The notes beneath the pieces are model-generated. The model worked only from the letters and a program-made list of their open reading frames with translations. It made no database searches and was not told the origin of the DNA. Below, in pieces: positions 17,293-26,271 of a DNA stretch of 64,000 nucleotides (its first letter is position 1; each line of letters opens with the position of its first letter). The DNA comes from Granulicella sp. L56. Lineage in GTDB: Bacteria > Acidobacteriota > Terriglobia > Terriglobales > Acidobacteriaceae. The position numbers were made by a program, and so were the translations under genes. The stretch is taken from the NCBI RefSeq assembly GCF_009765835.1, contig NZ_LMUS01000001.1, positions 1,292,198 through 1,356,197 on the forward strand. The letters run 5' to 3'.

Positions 17293-17362
17293 AATAGTTG
17301 AGGGAGTAAATAGTTGAGCTGCTCAACTATTTACTCCCTCAACTATTTACCGTTCAACTATT
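17293..17362. repeat. Near-perfect 55-base palindrome built from a 16-base unit
   Basis: Arms of 27 bases (17293-17319 and 17321-17347) are exact reverse complements around a single T. Each arm holds two copies of AATAGTTGA 16 bases apart, and a further TCAACTATT follows at 17354-17362 inside the last codons of egtB. It sits between the convergent DsbA-like and egtB genes and includes the egtB stop. It could act as a two-way terminator. Confidence 0.85.
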
Positions 17363-18681
17363 TTGGCTCTTTCGGGGGTATCTTTGGCCAGCCGGAGGCC
17401 GGAGAACTGCCAGCGGGTGCCGGGCGTGAAGAAGTTGCGATAGGTGGGACGGATGTGGGTGGCCGGGGTAACGCAGGAGCCTCCACGGAGGACCACCTGG
17501 CTGGACATGAACTTGCCGTTGTATTCGCCGAGCGCGCCGGGCAATGGCTTGTAACCGGGGTAGCCGGTATAACCCGATTGCGTCCACTCCCACACATCCC
17601 CATAGAGCTGTTGCAGGCCCGAGGCGTGGCTGGCCGGGGTAGGGTGCAGGTTGTTGGATTCAAGCAGGTTGGCCTCGGTGCCAGCGGCTGGAACGGAATG
17701 GGTGGCGGCGTACTCCCACTCGTATTCGGTGGGGAGACGGTAGCCTGCCCAGCGGGCGTAGGCGTCGGCCTCGAAGAAGCTGAGATGACAGACCGGGGTT
17801 TCGCTGAGGTCTTCGAGCGCCTGAAAGCCGTGCAGGGTATAGACGCACCAGCCGGACTTGGTCTCGCTGTCGCGCTGCCAGTAGAGCGGGGCCTGCCAGT
17901 TTTCGCTGTGCAAAGCGGTCCAGCCTTCGGAGAGCCACAACTCGGGGCGGGTGTAGCCGTTCTGGTCGATGAAGGCGAGATATTCGGCGCAGGTGACGAG
18001 ACGGTTCGCAAGAGCGAAGGGGGCGATGTAGACGCTGTGGCGCGGGGTCTCGTTGTCGAAGGCGAATACATCGTTGGCTGCGGGATTCGGGGTGAAACCG
18101 ATCTCAGTAAGGCCGGGGGAGAAGCGGGACCACTCAAGCGGAGGAGCGATGGCTTCGTTCTTCTGCCCAGAAGCCGCCAGATAGGCGGGGTGGAGCGGGT
18201 TGGTAAAGAAGGCGTGCTTGATGTCGGTGGCGATCAGCTCCTGGTGCTGCTGCTCGTGATGGAGGCCGAGGGTGATGCGCTGGATGGCCCCGGAGACGAC
18301 AGGCTGCTGGAGGAAGCGTTCGATGGCGGCGTCGACATGGGCGCGATAGGCGAGGATCACGTCAACGGAGGGGCGGGAGAAGGAGGCGCGGAGCTTCTTC
18401 TCGGGCATGTCGCCGAGCGAGTTGTAGTAGCTGTTGAAGAGCCAGTGGAAGTCGGGATGGAAGGGCTTGTAGGCGGCGACGTGCTCGCGGAGGACGAAGG
18501 TCTCGAAGAACCAGGTGGTGTGGGCAAGATGCCATTTGACCGGGCTGGCCTCGGGACTGGACTGGACCATGAGGTCTTCGGGCGAGAGCGGGGTACAGAG
18601 GCGGGTGGTCGCTTTGCGGATGGCCTGGTAACGCGCAAGAAGGGTGGTGGCGGCAGACTGGGTTGCGGTAGAGGAGGGCAT
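17347..18681 (-). CDS. egtB: Hercynine oxygenase/sulfoxide synthase EgtB
   Basis: 444 residues. The N-terminal DinB-like domain has HLAHTTWFFE (His51) and HHEQQHQE (His142 and His146), matching the three-histidine iron site of EgtB. The C-terminal formylglycine-generating-enzyme-like domain runs from about 200 to 435 (ETPRHSVYIAPFALANRLVT; LPTEYEWEYAA; LRGGSCVTPATHIRPTYRNFF). The enzyme joins hercynine to a thiol donor with O2. No egtA or egtC is visible, so the sulphur donor (cysteine or gamma-glutamylcysteine) is undecided. The final codons run into the palindrome. Confidence 0.95.
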   Translation of the reverse strand: MPSSTATQSAATTLLARYQAIRKATTRLCTPLSPEDLMVQSSPEASPVKWHLAHTTWFFETFVLREHVAAYKPFHPDFHWLFNSYYNSLGDMPEKKLRASFSRPSVDVILAYRAHVDAAIERFLQQPVVSGAIQRITLGLHHEQQHQELIATDIKHAFFTNPLHPAYLAASGQKNEAIAPPLEWSRFSPGLTEIGFTPNPAANDVFAFDNETPRHSVYIAPFALANRLVTCAEYLAFIDQNGYTRPELWLSEGWTALHSENWQAPLYWQRDSETKSGWCVYTLHGFQALEDLSETPVCHLSFFEADAYARWAGYRLPTEYEWEYAATHSVPAAGTEANLLESNNLHPTPASHASGLQQLYGDVWEWTQSGYTGYPGYKPLPGALGEYNGKFMSSQVVLRGGSCVTPATHIRPTYRNFFTPGTRWQFSGLRLAKDTPERAKIVER

Positions 18682-18773
18682 GGCGTTTCTCGCTTGAAGA
18701 GGTGCAGACTAGGGTTGGATGCTTTGGACAGGCCCGGCGTTGGTTTTTTCTGACGCCCCGGGCTGTTTTGCCG

Positions 18774-19499
18774 CTATGGGTGATAGCTGTTGAGGAGGCG
18801 GGCCAACGTGTAGGCTACGGCGGCGGCGGCTCCGCCGATGGTGATGGTCTGGATGGCGCTGCGGAGCCATCCCGTGCCTACGAGCTTTCCTTTGAGCGCA
18901 CCAAAGAGAGCAAGAGCTATCAAGGTGATGACGATGGAGAGCTTGAGGGCTGCCAGATTGTCGCTTACCAGCATGTAGGGGAGCAGCGGAATAATTCCCC
19001 CGGCGATGTAAGAACCGGCGATCGTAAGGGCGGAGCGGTGGGCGCGGTTCGCGGCGGGCTCTTCGAGGCCAAGCTCGAAACGCATCATGAAGTTGACCCA
19101 TTGTTTGGGGTTCTGCTTGAGCGAGGCGAGGACCGATGCGGCGGCGGTGCGGTCGACCGCATACTGCTCGAAGATCTCGTAGATCTCTTCCTCTTCGTCC
19201 TGGGTGCGCTCGACGATCTCGCGCTCTTCGCGGTGACGCTCGGAGATATAGTGCTCGGCGTCGCCGCGGGCGGCGAGGTAGCCGCCGAGGCCCATGGCGA
19301 TGGAGCCGGCAGCGATCTCGGCGAGGCCGGCGAGCACCACAATGCGAGAGGACGCGACGGCTCCGGAGAGACCGGCGGCCAGGGCGAAGGGGACGGTGAG
19401 TCCGTCGGAGAGCCCGATCACGATATCGCGTACGGTGGCGCTGGACTCGAAGTGGCCTTCGATGTGTTCGCTGTCGGAATCGTGGGCGACTTGGTGCAT
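18774..19499 (-). CDS. VIT1/CCC1-family iron/manganese transporter
   Basis: 241 residues with five predicted membrane segments. The N-terminal VRDIVIGLSDGLTVPFALAAGLSGA (about 23-47) is the VIT-family signature; SMGLGGYLAARGDAEHY and the charged cytoplasmic segment EREIVERTQDEEEEIYEIFEQ match the metal-binding loop. Relatives move Fe2+ or Mn2+ out of the cytoplasm or into stores. It follows egtB upstream on the same strand with a 92-base gap but is not obviously linked functionally. Confidence 0.92.
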   Translation of the reverse strand: MHQVAHDSDSEHIEGHFESSATVRDIVIGLSDGLTVPFALAAGLSGAVASSRIVVLAGLAEIAAGSIAMGLGGYLAARGDAEHYISERHREEREIVERTQDEEEEIYEIFEQYAVDRTAAASVLASLKQNPKQWVNFMMRFELGLEEPAANRAHRSALTIAGSYIAGGIIPLLPYMLVSDNLAALKLSIVITLIALALFGALKGKLVGTGWLRSAIQTITIGGAAAAVAYTLARLLNSYHP

Positions 19500-19641
19500 G
19501 GCCGTAGTGTAGTGCAGACGGGTGGGTTAGCTCGGGATAAGACAGACGTTTTTGTGTGGGGGGCGAGTCTTTCGTGAGGGGTCAACGTCTGTATGAACAC
19601 GGCTTCTGAGTAGTGGAAGACTTGAAGATCGGACGTGTGAG

Positions 19642-20418
19642 ATGAGATGGTGTCGCAGATTTGGACGGCGTCAGATTTCGCTGGCTTTGGGGATATTGCT
19701 CGCAGGTTCGGGAGTGGTTCGGGCCCAGGAGGGACCGGGAACTGAGCGCGGTGCGTTTGCCGGTGGGCAGATGGTCCGGGGAACAGTGACGGCGGTGGGC
19801 GTCGACCGGCTGACGGTGAAGACGGAAGAAGGCGATGTCTATCAGGTGGCGATCTCGGCGAATACGCGGGTGATGAAGGACAGGCAGCCGGTGAAGGTGG
19901 CAGATATCAAGGCTGGGGATGGCGTCGGCGCAATGGGCGTGATGGATGCCCCGACGAAGACGGTTCATGCAGTGTTTGTGGCTGTCATCGATGCGGAGCA
20001 GGTGAAGAAGGCGCGGGAAGAATTAGGCAAGGTCTACATCACCGGGAAGATTACCGCGATTGATATGGACGACGCCAAAATTACGGTGATGCGGCCGGAC
20101 CATGTGAGCCAGGTGATTCAGGCGGATGAAGGAACTTCGTTCAAGCGGGGTGGGCGCAGGGAGCAGGTTTCGGTGACGGAAGCTCCTGCGGCGGGCGCGC
20201 CACCGAATGCGGAGAGCATCACGCTGGCGGACGTGAAGGTGGGCGACATGGTGATGGGACGGGGTGCCGTGAAGAATGGCTTCTTCGTACCGACAGAGTT
20301 GAGGGTCATGGATGCATCGGCCCGGGGACAGGGACGGAGGCGTGGAGCTGGCAGTGGAGCTTCGGCTGCTGCTCCCTCTTCTTCACCGAACATTGATGGT
20401 TCAGAGAATCCTAAGTAA
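19642..20418 (+). CDS. Exported protein with DUF5666-like domains
   Basis: 258 residues. A signal peptide (about 1-28, ending VVRA) is followed by two similar beta-rich modules: MVRGTVTAVGVDRLTVKTEEG (about 44-64) and YITGKITAIDMDDAKITVMRPD (about 132-153). These resemble DUF5666, OB-like domains of unknown role. The C-terminus is glycine/alanine/arginine-rich and probably disordered. It stands 61 bases before the giant TonB receptor and points the same way, so co-transcription is likely. Confidence 0.7.
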   Translation: MRWCRRFGRRQISLALGILLAGSGVVRAQEGPGTERGAFAGGQMVRGTVTAVGVDRLTVKTEEGDVYQVAISANTRVMKDRQPVKVADIKAGDGVGAMGVMDAPTKTVHAVFVAVIDAEQVKKAREELGKVYITGKITAIDMDDAKITVMRPDHVSQVIQADEGTSFKRGGRREQVSVTEAPAAGAPPNAESITLADVKVGDMVMGRGAVKNGFFVPTELRVMDASARGQGRRRGAGSGASAAAPSSSPNIDGSENPK

Positions 20419-20479
20419 GGATTGCGGGTTTGAACCTTTGACTGGGATTGATCTTTTTTAGGGCTGAGGCGAGGTTGGA

Positions 20480-23400
20480 GTGCGTAGATTGACTCGATGG
20501 ACGATGTTGGGCCTGGTAACACTCGCCGGGAGTGGCTTGTCTGCCGGAGCACAGACGGCGGCAACGGGACAGGCTGTGGCCCCGGCTACGGTGACGGCTC
20601 AAACTGCTCCGGCACAGGCCCCTGTTGCAAGCGGCGGAACGATTACGGGATCGGTGAAGGCAGGGGCGGTGCCGCTGCCGGGCGTTGCGGTGACCGCCAC
20701 TAATACGCTGACGGGAAAGAAGTATGCGACGACGACCGACATTACGGGATCGTTTGAGATGGTGATACCGCGCAATGGGCGGTATGTGGTGAAGGCAGAG
20801 CTGGCGGCCTTTGCGTTAGAGACCAAAGAGGTGCTGCTGGACGGCGGTAAGCCGGAGCAGGTAGCGGCGTTTGCGATGCAGTTGGCCTCACGTGCGGCAC
20901 GCGAAGAGGCGCAGCAGGCAGGAGCGGCGAGTTCGACGAGATCAGGAGTAGGACAGGGGCGGGGGACGCAGGCGCTGAGTGTCTCCGGAGACAGCGATCT
21001 GGCCGATGCCAGCGCCGGGACGGGCGTCGCTGGAGCCCAGATGCCTACGCTCTCCGGGTTGGGGAGCGGGGACCAGGCATCGGCGGATTCGGTTGCGGTG
21101 AGCGGGCAGATGGGACAGACGAATGGACTCGCCAACTATAACGAAGACGAGATTCGACAGCGGGTGGAGGACGCGGTTGCACGAGCAAGGACGCAGGGTG
21201 GGGTTGCGGGCGATATGGCGAATGCCGTGGTCGGAATGCTGGGTGGCATGATGGGAGGGCCGGGCGGCGGCGGTGGTGGGGGAGGCCGTGGTGGACGCGG
21301 CGGTGGTGGCGGTGGCGGTGGCGGTGGGCGCGGCGGGTTTCGCGGGTTCAATCCCTCGCAGCCGCATGGGGCGATCTTCTATGAGGGCGGTAATGGAGCA
21401 TTGAATGCTGCGCCGTTCTCGGTGGCGTCAGCGCTGGGCGAGTCGGGAGCACAGGTGGTGAAGCCGTCGTCGATGTCGAACCGGTTTGGCGTGAGTTTTG
21501 TGGGATCGCCGTTTATACCGGGACTGGTGAAGCCGAGTTCGAAGCAGTTTGTGTTTTTGAATGTGACCGGGCAGCGGAACATCAACCCGGACATCTTCAA
21601 CGGGACGGTGCCGACACTGGCGGAACGGAGTGGAGACTTTTCCGCGCTGGGGCAGACATTGTATGACCCGACGACGGGATTGCCGATACCGGGGAACAAT
21701 CTCAAGAACGCTTCGGTCCCGATCTCGCCGCAGGCGCTGGCGCTGTTGAATTACTATCCGGCGCCGAACGTTCCTAATGCGGGGCCACGCAACAACTATC
21801 AGACTGTAACCAACGCGGGGCAGAATTCGACGTCGGCTGCGCTGCGCTATGTGCGGAACTTTGGGCAGGGTGGGTTCGGCATGGGGCGGCGGCAGGCTGC
21901 GAATGCTCCGAAGGCCCTGCGGCAGAACATCAACTTCAACGGAAGCTATTCGCATAGCGCCACTGACAGCCGAAATATCTTTCTGCCGCTGGGCGGAACA
22001 ACGGCCTCCGATGGATATGGACTCACGGCGGCCTACACCATCGGTTATGGGAAGCTGACCAACAATGCCTCGATTAACTGGAACCGCTCGCACGCTATGA
22101 CAGAGAACTACTTCACTAATGGATTGACCAACCCCGGGCTGCAGGCGGGGGTACTGGTGGGGAATTCCACGATCCAATCGAACCAGTTCTATTACGGCGT
22201 GCCGACGATCTCGTTCGGCGGCTCGAACGCCTTTACCGGGCTGACCAATACCGCTCCGAACGACACGATCAATCAGACCATCTCGTTCAGCGACTTTGTG
22301 AGCTATCGATATGGGAAACACAACATGCGCTATGGCGGAGATATTCGGCGCGTTCATGCCGACTCGATTGGCGGGACGCAGGTAACGCCGCTGGGATCAT
22401 TCAGCTTTACGGGGTATGCGACGCAGAATCCTGCCAGCGATTGCACCGCTTCGGCGACCACGACCTGCCCGGCGAGCGGATCGGGATTCGCGGACTTCCT
22501 GCTGGGAATGCCGCAGCAGGCTTCGGTACAGGCGGGCTTGAACAAGACCTATCTGCGAGCGAATGTCTATGACTGGTATGGGCAGGATGACTGGCGAGCG
22601 TTTGCGAATCTGACGCTGACCTATGGGCTGCGTTATGAGTATTTTTCTCCTTACGTGGAGAAGAACAACCGACTGGTGAACCTGGACCACAATGAGAACT
22701 TTACTGCTGTGGAAGCAGTGCAGCCGGACCAGAGAGGCACTTACAGCGGAAGCTTTCCGCGGTCGCTGGTGAATCCCGACCGGTCGATGTATTCGCCACG
22801 ATTTGGATTTGCGTATCGGGTGCCGTCGAAGCTGATGAAGGAGACGGTGATCCGCGGCGGCTATGGGATCAACTACAACACGGGCCAATATTCGACGATT
22901 GCGCGGCAACTGGCCAACCAACAGCCCTTTGCGGTGACGCAGACCAACATTGCGGGACAACAGGGCTGCGGCACGCTGGGGCAGTTTACGCTGGCGGGCG
23001 CGTTCAACTGCTCGAATGCGCTGGTGCAGAGTAACTTCAGTGCCAACCTGAACTATCGGCTGGGACATGTGCAGATATGGGACCTCGATATTCAGCGGAC
23101 GCTGCCGTTAGGCATTGTTGCGAACATTGGCTACGACGGGTCGAAGGGCGGCAATCTCGACATGGTGCGCGCACCGAACCGGACGGCCACGGGCCTGCTG
23201 ATTCCGGGAGCGCAGGCCTTCAACTATGAGGACTCGCTGGGATATTCGCGGTTGGAGGCGCTGCGCATCAATGTGCGGAAGCGGCTGCAGAAGGGCGTTT
23301 CGTTGCAGGCGACGTATCAGTATGGGCACTCCATCGACGATGCTTCGTCGATCGGTGGCGGAGCGCAGACAGTAGCGCAGAACGACAACGATCTAAATGC

Positions 23401-23968
23401 GGAGGAGAGCAACAGCTCCTTCGACGTTCGCCATAAGCTGACCGGCAACTGGGTGCTAGAACTGCCGTTTGGGCCTAACCGACTCTTCTTTACCAAGGGC
23501 GGATTGTGGTCCACCATAACGGATGGATTTTCACTCTCGGGGGACTTCACGTTTTCGTCGGGACCGTACTACACGCCGAGCTATCAGTTGACGGTGCAGG
23601 AGGCGGCAACCGGCACCACGAATTCGCTGCGCCCGGACCGGGATTTCGGCGTACCGATCCGTGGTGAAGGAAAGATTGGCGAATGGTTCAACCCGGCGGC
23701 CTTTACCACTCCTGCAACTGGGCAGTTCGGCACGGCGTCGCGCAACTCCATCGAAGGGCCGGGGACGGTGGGGGTGGATGCTTCGCTGTCGCGTACGGTG
23801 CAACTGGGCGATACGCGCTCGTTTGAGGCAAGGGTGACGGCAGGGAATGCGTTGAACATCGTGCAGTACTCGGGCATCGACACCACGCTGAACTCACCCA
23901 CCTTTGGACAGGTGACGGGCGCAGCGCAGATGCGCACACTGACCGTATTTGCACGGTATCGGTTCTAA
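20480..23968 (+). CDS. TonB-dependent receptor, Oar-like, with carboxypeptidase-like N-terminus
   Basis: 1162 residues, GTG start. Signal peptide (about 1-25), an Ala/Thr-rich linker, a carboxypeptidase-regulatory-like domain (about 52-135; SGGTITGSVKAGAVPLPGVAVTAT), then an extreme glycine/arginine run (about 252-293) before the plug region and large barrel, ending in an aromatic (FARYRF), as expected for outer-membrane insertion. Such receptors are very numerous in Acidobacteria and take up unknown, probably carbohydrate-derived, ligands. The short G-run makes a long GC-rich strand bias in the DNA. The following VWFA gene starts 59 bases after its stop. Confidence 0.9.
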   Translation: MRRLTRWTMLGLVTLAGSGLSAGAQTAATGQAVAPATVTAQTAPAQAPVASGGTITGSVKAGAVPLPGVAVTATNTLTGKKYATTTDITGSFEMVIPRNGRYVVKAELAAFALETKEVLLDGGKPEQVAAFAMQLASRAAREEAQQAGAASSTRSGVGQGRGTQALSVSGDSDLADASAGTGVAGAQMPTLSGLGSGDQASADSVAVSGQMGQTNGLANYNEDEIRQRVEDAVARARTQGGVAGDMANAVVGMLGGMMGGPGGGGGGGGRGGRGGGGGGGGGGRGGFRGFNPSQPHGAIFYEGGNGALNAAPFSVASALGESGAQVVKPSSMSNRFGVSFVGSPFIPGLVKPSSKQFVFLNVTGQRNINPDIFNGTVPTLAERSGDFSALGQTLYDPTTGLPIPGNNLKNASVPISPQALALLNYYPAPNVPNAGPRNNYQTVTNAGQNSTSAALRYVRNFGQGGFGMGRRQAANAPKALRQNINFNGSYSHSATDSRNIFLPLGGTTASDGYGLTAAYTIGYGKLTNNASINWNRSHAMTENYFTNGLTNPGLQAGVLVGNSTIQSNQFYYGVPTISFGGSNAFTGLTNTAPNDTINQTISFSDFVSYRYGKHNMRYGGDIRRVHADSIGGTQVTPLGSFSFTGYATQNPASDCTASATTTCPASGSGFADFLLGMPQQASVQAGLNKTYLRANVYDWYGQDDWRAFANLTLTYGLRYEYFSPYVEKNNRLVNLDHNENFTAVEAVQPDQRGTYSGSFPRSLVNPDRSMYSPRFGFAYRVPSKLMKETVIRGGYGINYNTGQYSTIARQLANQQPFAVTQTNIAGQQGCGTLGQFTLAGAFNCSNALVQSNFSANLNYRLGHVQIWDLDIQRTLPLGIVANIGYDGSKGGNLDMVRAPNRTATGLLIPGAQAFNYEDSLGYSRLEALRINVRKRLQKGVSLQATYQYGHSIDDASSIGGGAQTVAQNDNDLNAEESNSSFDVRHKLTGNWVLELPFGPNRLFFTKGGLWSTITDGFSLSGDFTFSSGPYYTPSYQLTVQEAATGTTNSLRPDRDFGVPIRGEGKIGEWFNPAAFTTPATGQFGTASRNSIEGPGTVGVDASLSRTVQLGDTRSFEARVTAGNALNIVQYSGIDTTLNSPTFGQVTGAAQMRTLTVFARYRF

Positions 23969-24026
23969 CGGCGGTTGTTGGTTGTTCGTTGCTGGTTGGT
24001 TCGCTTTGGAACTGGAGAGAGTTGCG

Positions 24027-26207
24027 ATGGTGAAGAAGGGTGTACTGACCGAGCGGGTATTGGCTGCGGTGCTGGCGGGGATGATGGCGGGAACGCCGAT
24101 GGTCGCGCAACAGCAGGGTTCGGATGGAACTTTTACGCTGAAGGTGCAGAGCGACATCGTGCTGACGAATGTCGTCGTGCGCGATAAGAAGACCGGCGAA
24201 GTAGTGAAGGGACTGAAGGCGAGCGACTTCACGATTCTGGAGAACGGGAAGCCGCAGAAGATTGCCAGCTTCGACTATCAGAATGTCGACGATGCAGCGG
24301 TGTTGCATGAGAAGACGACCGTCAGCGGGAAGGCTTCGATTGCGGATTTGCTGAATGGGAATGGTAATTTTTCTGCCGAACCTGCTGCCTTAAAAGATCA
24401 TCGGCTGATTGTGATGTTCTTCGACCTGAGCAGCATGCAACCGGAAGACATTGACCGTGCGGTGGAGGCGGCGCAGAACTACATCAATAAAAAGATGCAG
24501 CCTGCCGATCTGGTTGCGCTGGCGAGTCTGGATACTTCGTTGAACCTGGACCAGGATTTCACGGCAGACAAGGCCGCCCTACTGAAGGGCGTGGGCAAGT
24601 ACAACGGCACGGAAGGCACAGGATTCGCGAATGGCAATGAGGGCGGCTCGTCTGGCGGGACTGCGGACGATGCGTCGAGCTTTACCGCGGACGACAGCGA
24701 GTACAACTCGCTCAACACAGACCGCGAGTTGTATGCGATTCGCTCCATCGCGAAGTCGCTGGAGCGGGTGGACCAGCGCAAGAGCTTGCTGTACTTCAGC
24801 GGTGGAGTGACGAGGCAGGGCATCGAAAATCAGGCGAGCATGCGCGCGGCTACCAACGAGGCGGTGAAGGCGAACATGGCCATCTACAGCGTGGATTCTC
24901 GCGGGCTGGAGGCGCTGCCGCCTGTGGGAAACGCTTCGACGGGCAGCTTGCGCGGCACGGCAGCTTATAGCGGCGGAGCGATGCAGAGCAATCTGGATGC
25001 GAACTTCGGCTCGCAGGAGACGCTGGGTACTTTGTCCAGCGATACGGGCGGGAAGGCCTTCCTTGATTCGAATGATTTTGCTCCGGCGTTTCAGCAGATT
25101 CAGCATGACACGGAGGCCTATTACATCGTTGGGTTCCATTCGACCAATGCGGCACGGGATGGAAGCTACCGGCACCTGACGGTGAAGCTGAACCGTGGCG
25201 ATGTGAAGCTCGACTACCGTCCGGGGTACTATGCCCCGGCGGACTTCAAACACCAGAAGACGGAAGACCGCGAACAGGCCCTGACAGAGCAGATGCGCAG
25301 TGACCTGCCTGCGACCGATGTTGCGGTGTATCTGCAGGCACTTTATTTCCGGCTGGAGGACAACAAATTTTTTGTACCCATATCGCTGCTTGTGCCGGGA
25401 TCGCAGATTCCTTTTATCAAGAATGGCGATCGCGACAAGGCGAACATCGACATCATGGGACAGGTGAAGGACGCCCAGGGAATCATCGTGGGCAATGTGC
25501 GCGACACGGTGAAGCTCGCGCTCGATTCGTCACAGCAGGTACAGAGAAAGAACATTCAATACTCCACTGGATTCACCCTGGCTCCGGGACGGTATCACCT
25601 GAAGTTTGTAGTGCGGGAGAATGAGACGGGGCGGATGGGAAGTTTTGAGACGGACATCCAGGTTCCGGATATGCGCAAGAGTCCGATGAAGCTGAGTTCG
25701 ATTGTGCTGTCGAGCCAGCGCACGCCGAATACGACGAAGAAGGCGGCAAGCCCGCTGGTGCGGGACGGCGTGGAGTGGATCCCGAATATTCCGCATGTGT
25801 TTCGACAGGACCAGCATCTCTACTTCTTGTATGAGGTGTATGACCCGGCGAAGCAGGGCGGTGCGGCAACGACAGACGCTCCGGGATTGAAGCGGCGTGA
25901 GAGCAAGCCGGTGCGGGTGCTGACGAGCATTGAGTTCATGAGCAATGGCGTGAAGGTGTACGAGACGCCGCTGGTGGTGGCCGATGCGATCAACATTCCG
26001 GAGAGGGATGCGGTAGGCTTTCAGTTTGATGTGCCGCTAACTCAATTGAAACCGGGCACCTACGTCTGCCAGATCAACGTCATCGACGACGCTGGCGGGA
26101 GCTTCAGCTTCCCACGGCTAGCTTTGCGAGTGCAGGCAGCGGCACCTGCAACGGCGGCCACGGCTGCGCTGACAAAGACTCCGACAGACGTATCGCCAAC
26201 GCCATAA
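24027..26207 (+). CDS. VWFA-related acidobacterial protein
   Basis: 726 residues from the ATG at 24027, preceded by GGAGAG; an earlier in-frame ATG inside the receptor gene was rejected. A signal peptide (about 1-27, ending MVAQ) leads to VQSDIVLTNVVVRDKKTGEVVKGLKASDFTILENGK, the standard opening of the VWFA-related acidobacterial family (TIGR03436), then a von Willebrand A-type region (VMFFDLSSMQ; SLLYFSGG) and a beta-rich C-terminal half. Exported, possibly a surface adhesion or metal-dependent binding protein. Function of the family is unknown. Confidence 0.9.
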   Translation: MVKKGVLTERVLAAVLAGMMAGTPMVAQQQGSDGTFTLKVQSDIVLTNVVVRDKKTGEVVKGLKASDFTILENGKPQKIASFDYQNVDDAAVLHEKTTVSGKASIADLLNGNGNFSAEPAALKDHRLIVMFFDLSSMQPEDIDRAVEAAQNYINKKMQPADLVALASLDTSLNLDQDFTADKAALLKGVGKYNGTEGTGFANGNEGGSSGGTADDASSFTADDSEYNSLNTDRELYAIRSIAKSLERVDQRKSLLYFSGGVTRQGIENQASMRAATNEAVKANMAIYSVDSRGLEALPPVGNASTGSLRGTAAYSGGAMQSNLDANFGSQETLGTLSSDTGGKAFLDSNDFAPAFQQIQHDTEAYYIVGFHSTNAARDGSYRHLTVKLNRGDVKLDYRPGYYAPADFKHQKTEDREQALTEQMRSDLPATDVAVYLQALYFRLEDNKFFVPISLLVPGSQIPFIKNGDRDKANIDIMGQVKDAQGIIVGNVRDTVKLALDSSQQVQRKNIQYSTGFTLAPGRYHLKFVVRENETGRMGSFETDIQVPDMRKSPMKLSSIVLSSQRTPNTTKKAASPLVRDGVEWIPNIPHVFRQDQHLYFLYEVYDPAKQGGAATTDAPGLKRRESKPVRVLTSIEFMSNGVKVYETPLVVADAINIPERDAVGFQFDVPLTQLKPGTYVCQINVIDDAGGSFSFPRLALRVQAAAPATAATAALTKTPTDVSPTP

Positions 26208-26271
26208 TTCTGCCTATTGACAGGAGTTTAAGAGAAGCGGATGATTCTGACGTACCTCGCGGGGGTATGCC

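Noticed and set aside
17314..18753. 479-codon plus-strand frame opposite egtB
   Set aside because: It is antisense to a complete, motif-rich EgtB; composition is Gly/Val/Glu repetitive as expected for a GC-rich shadow frame.
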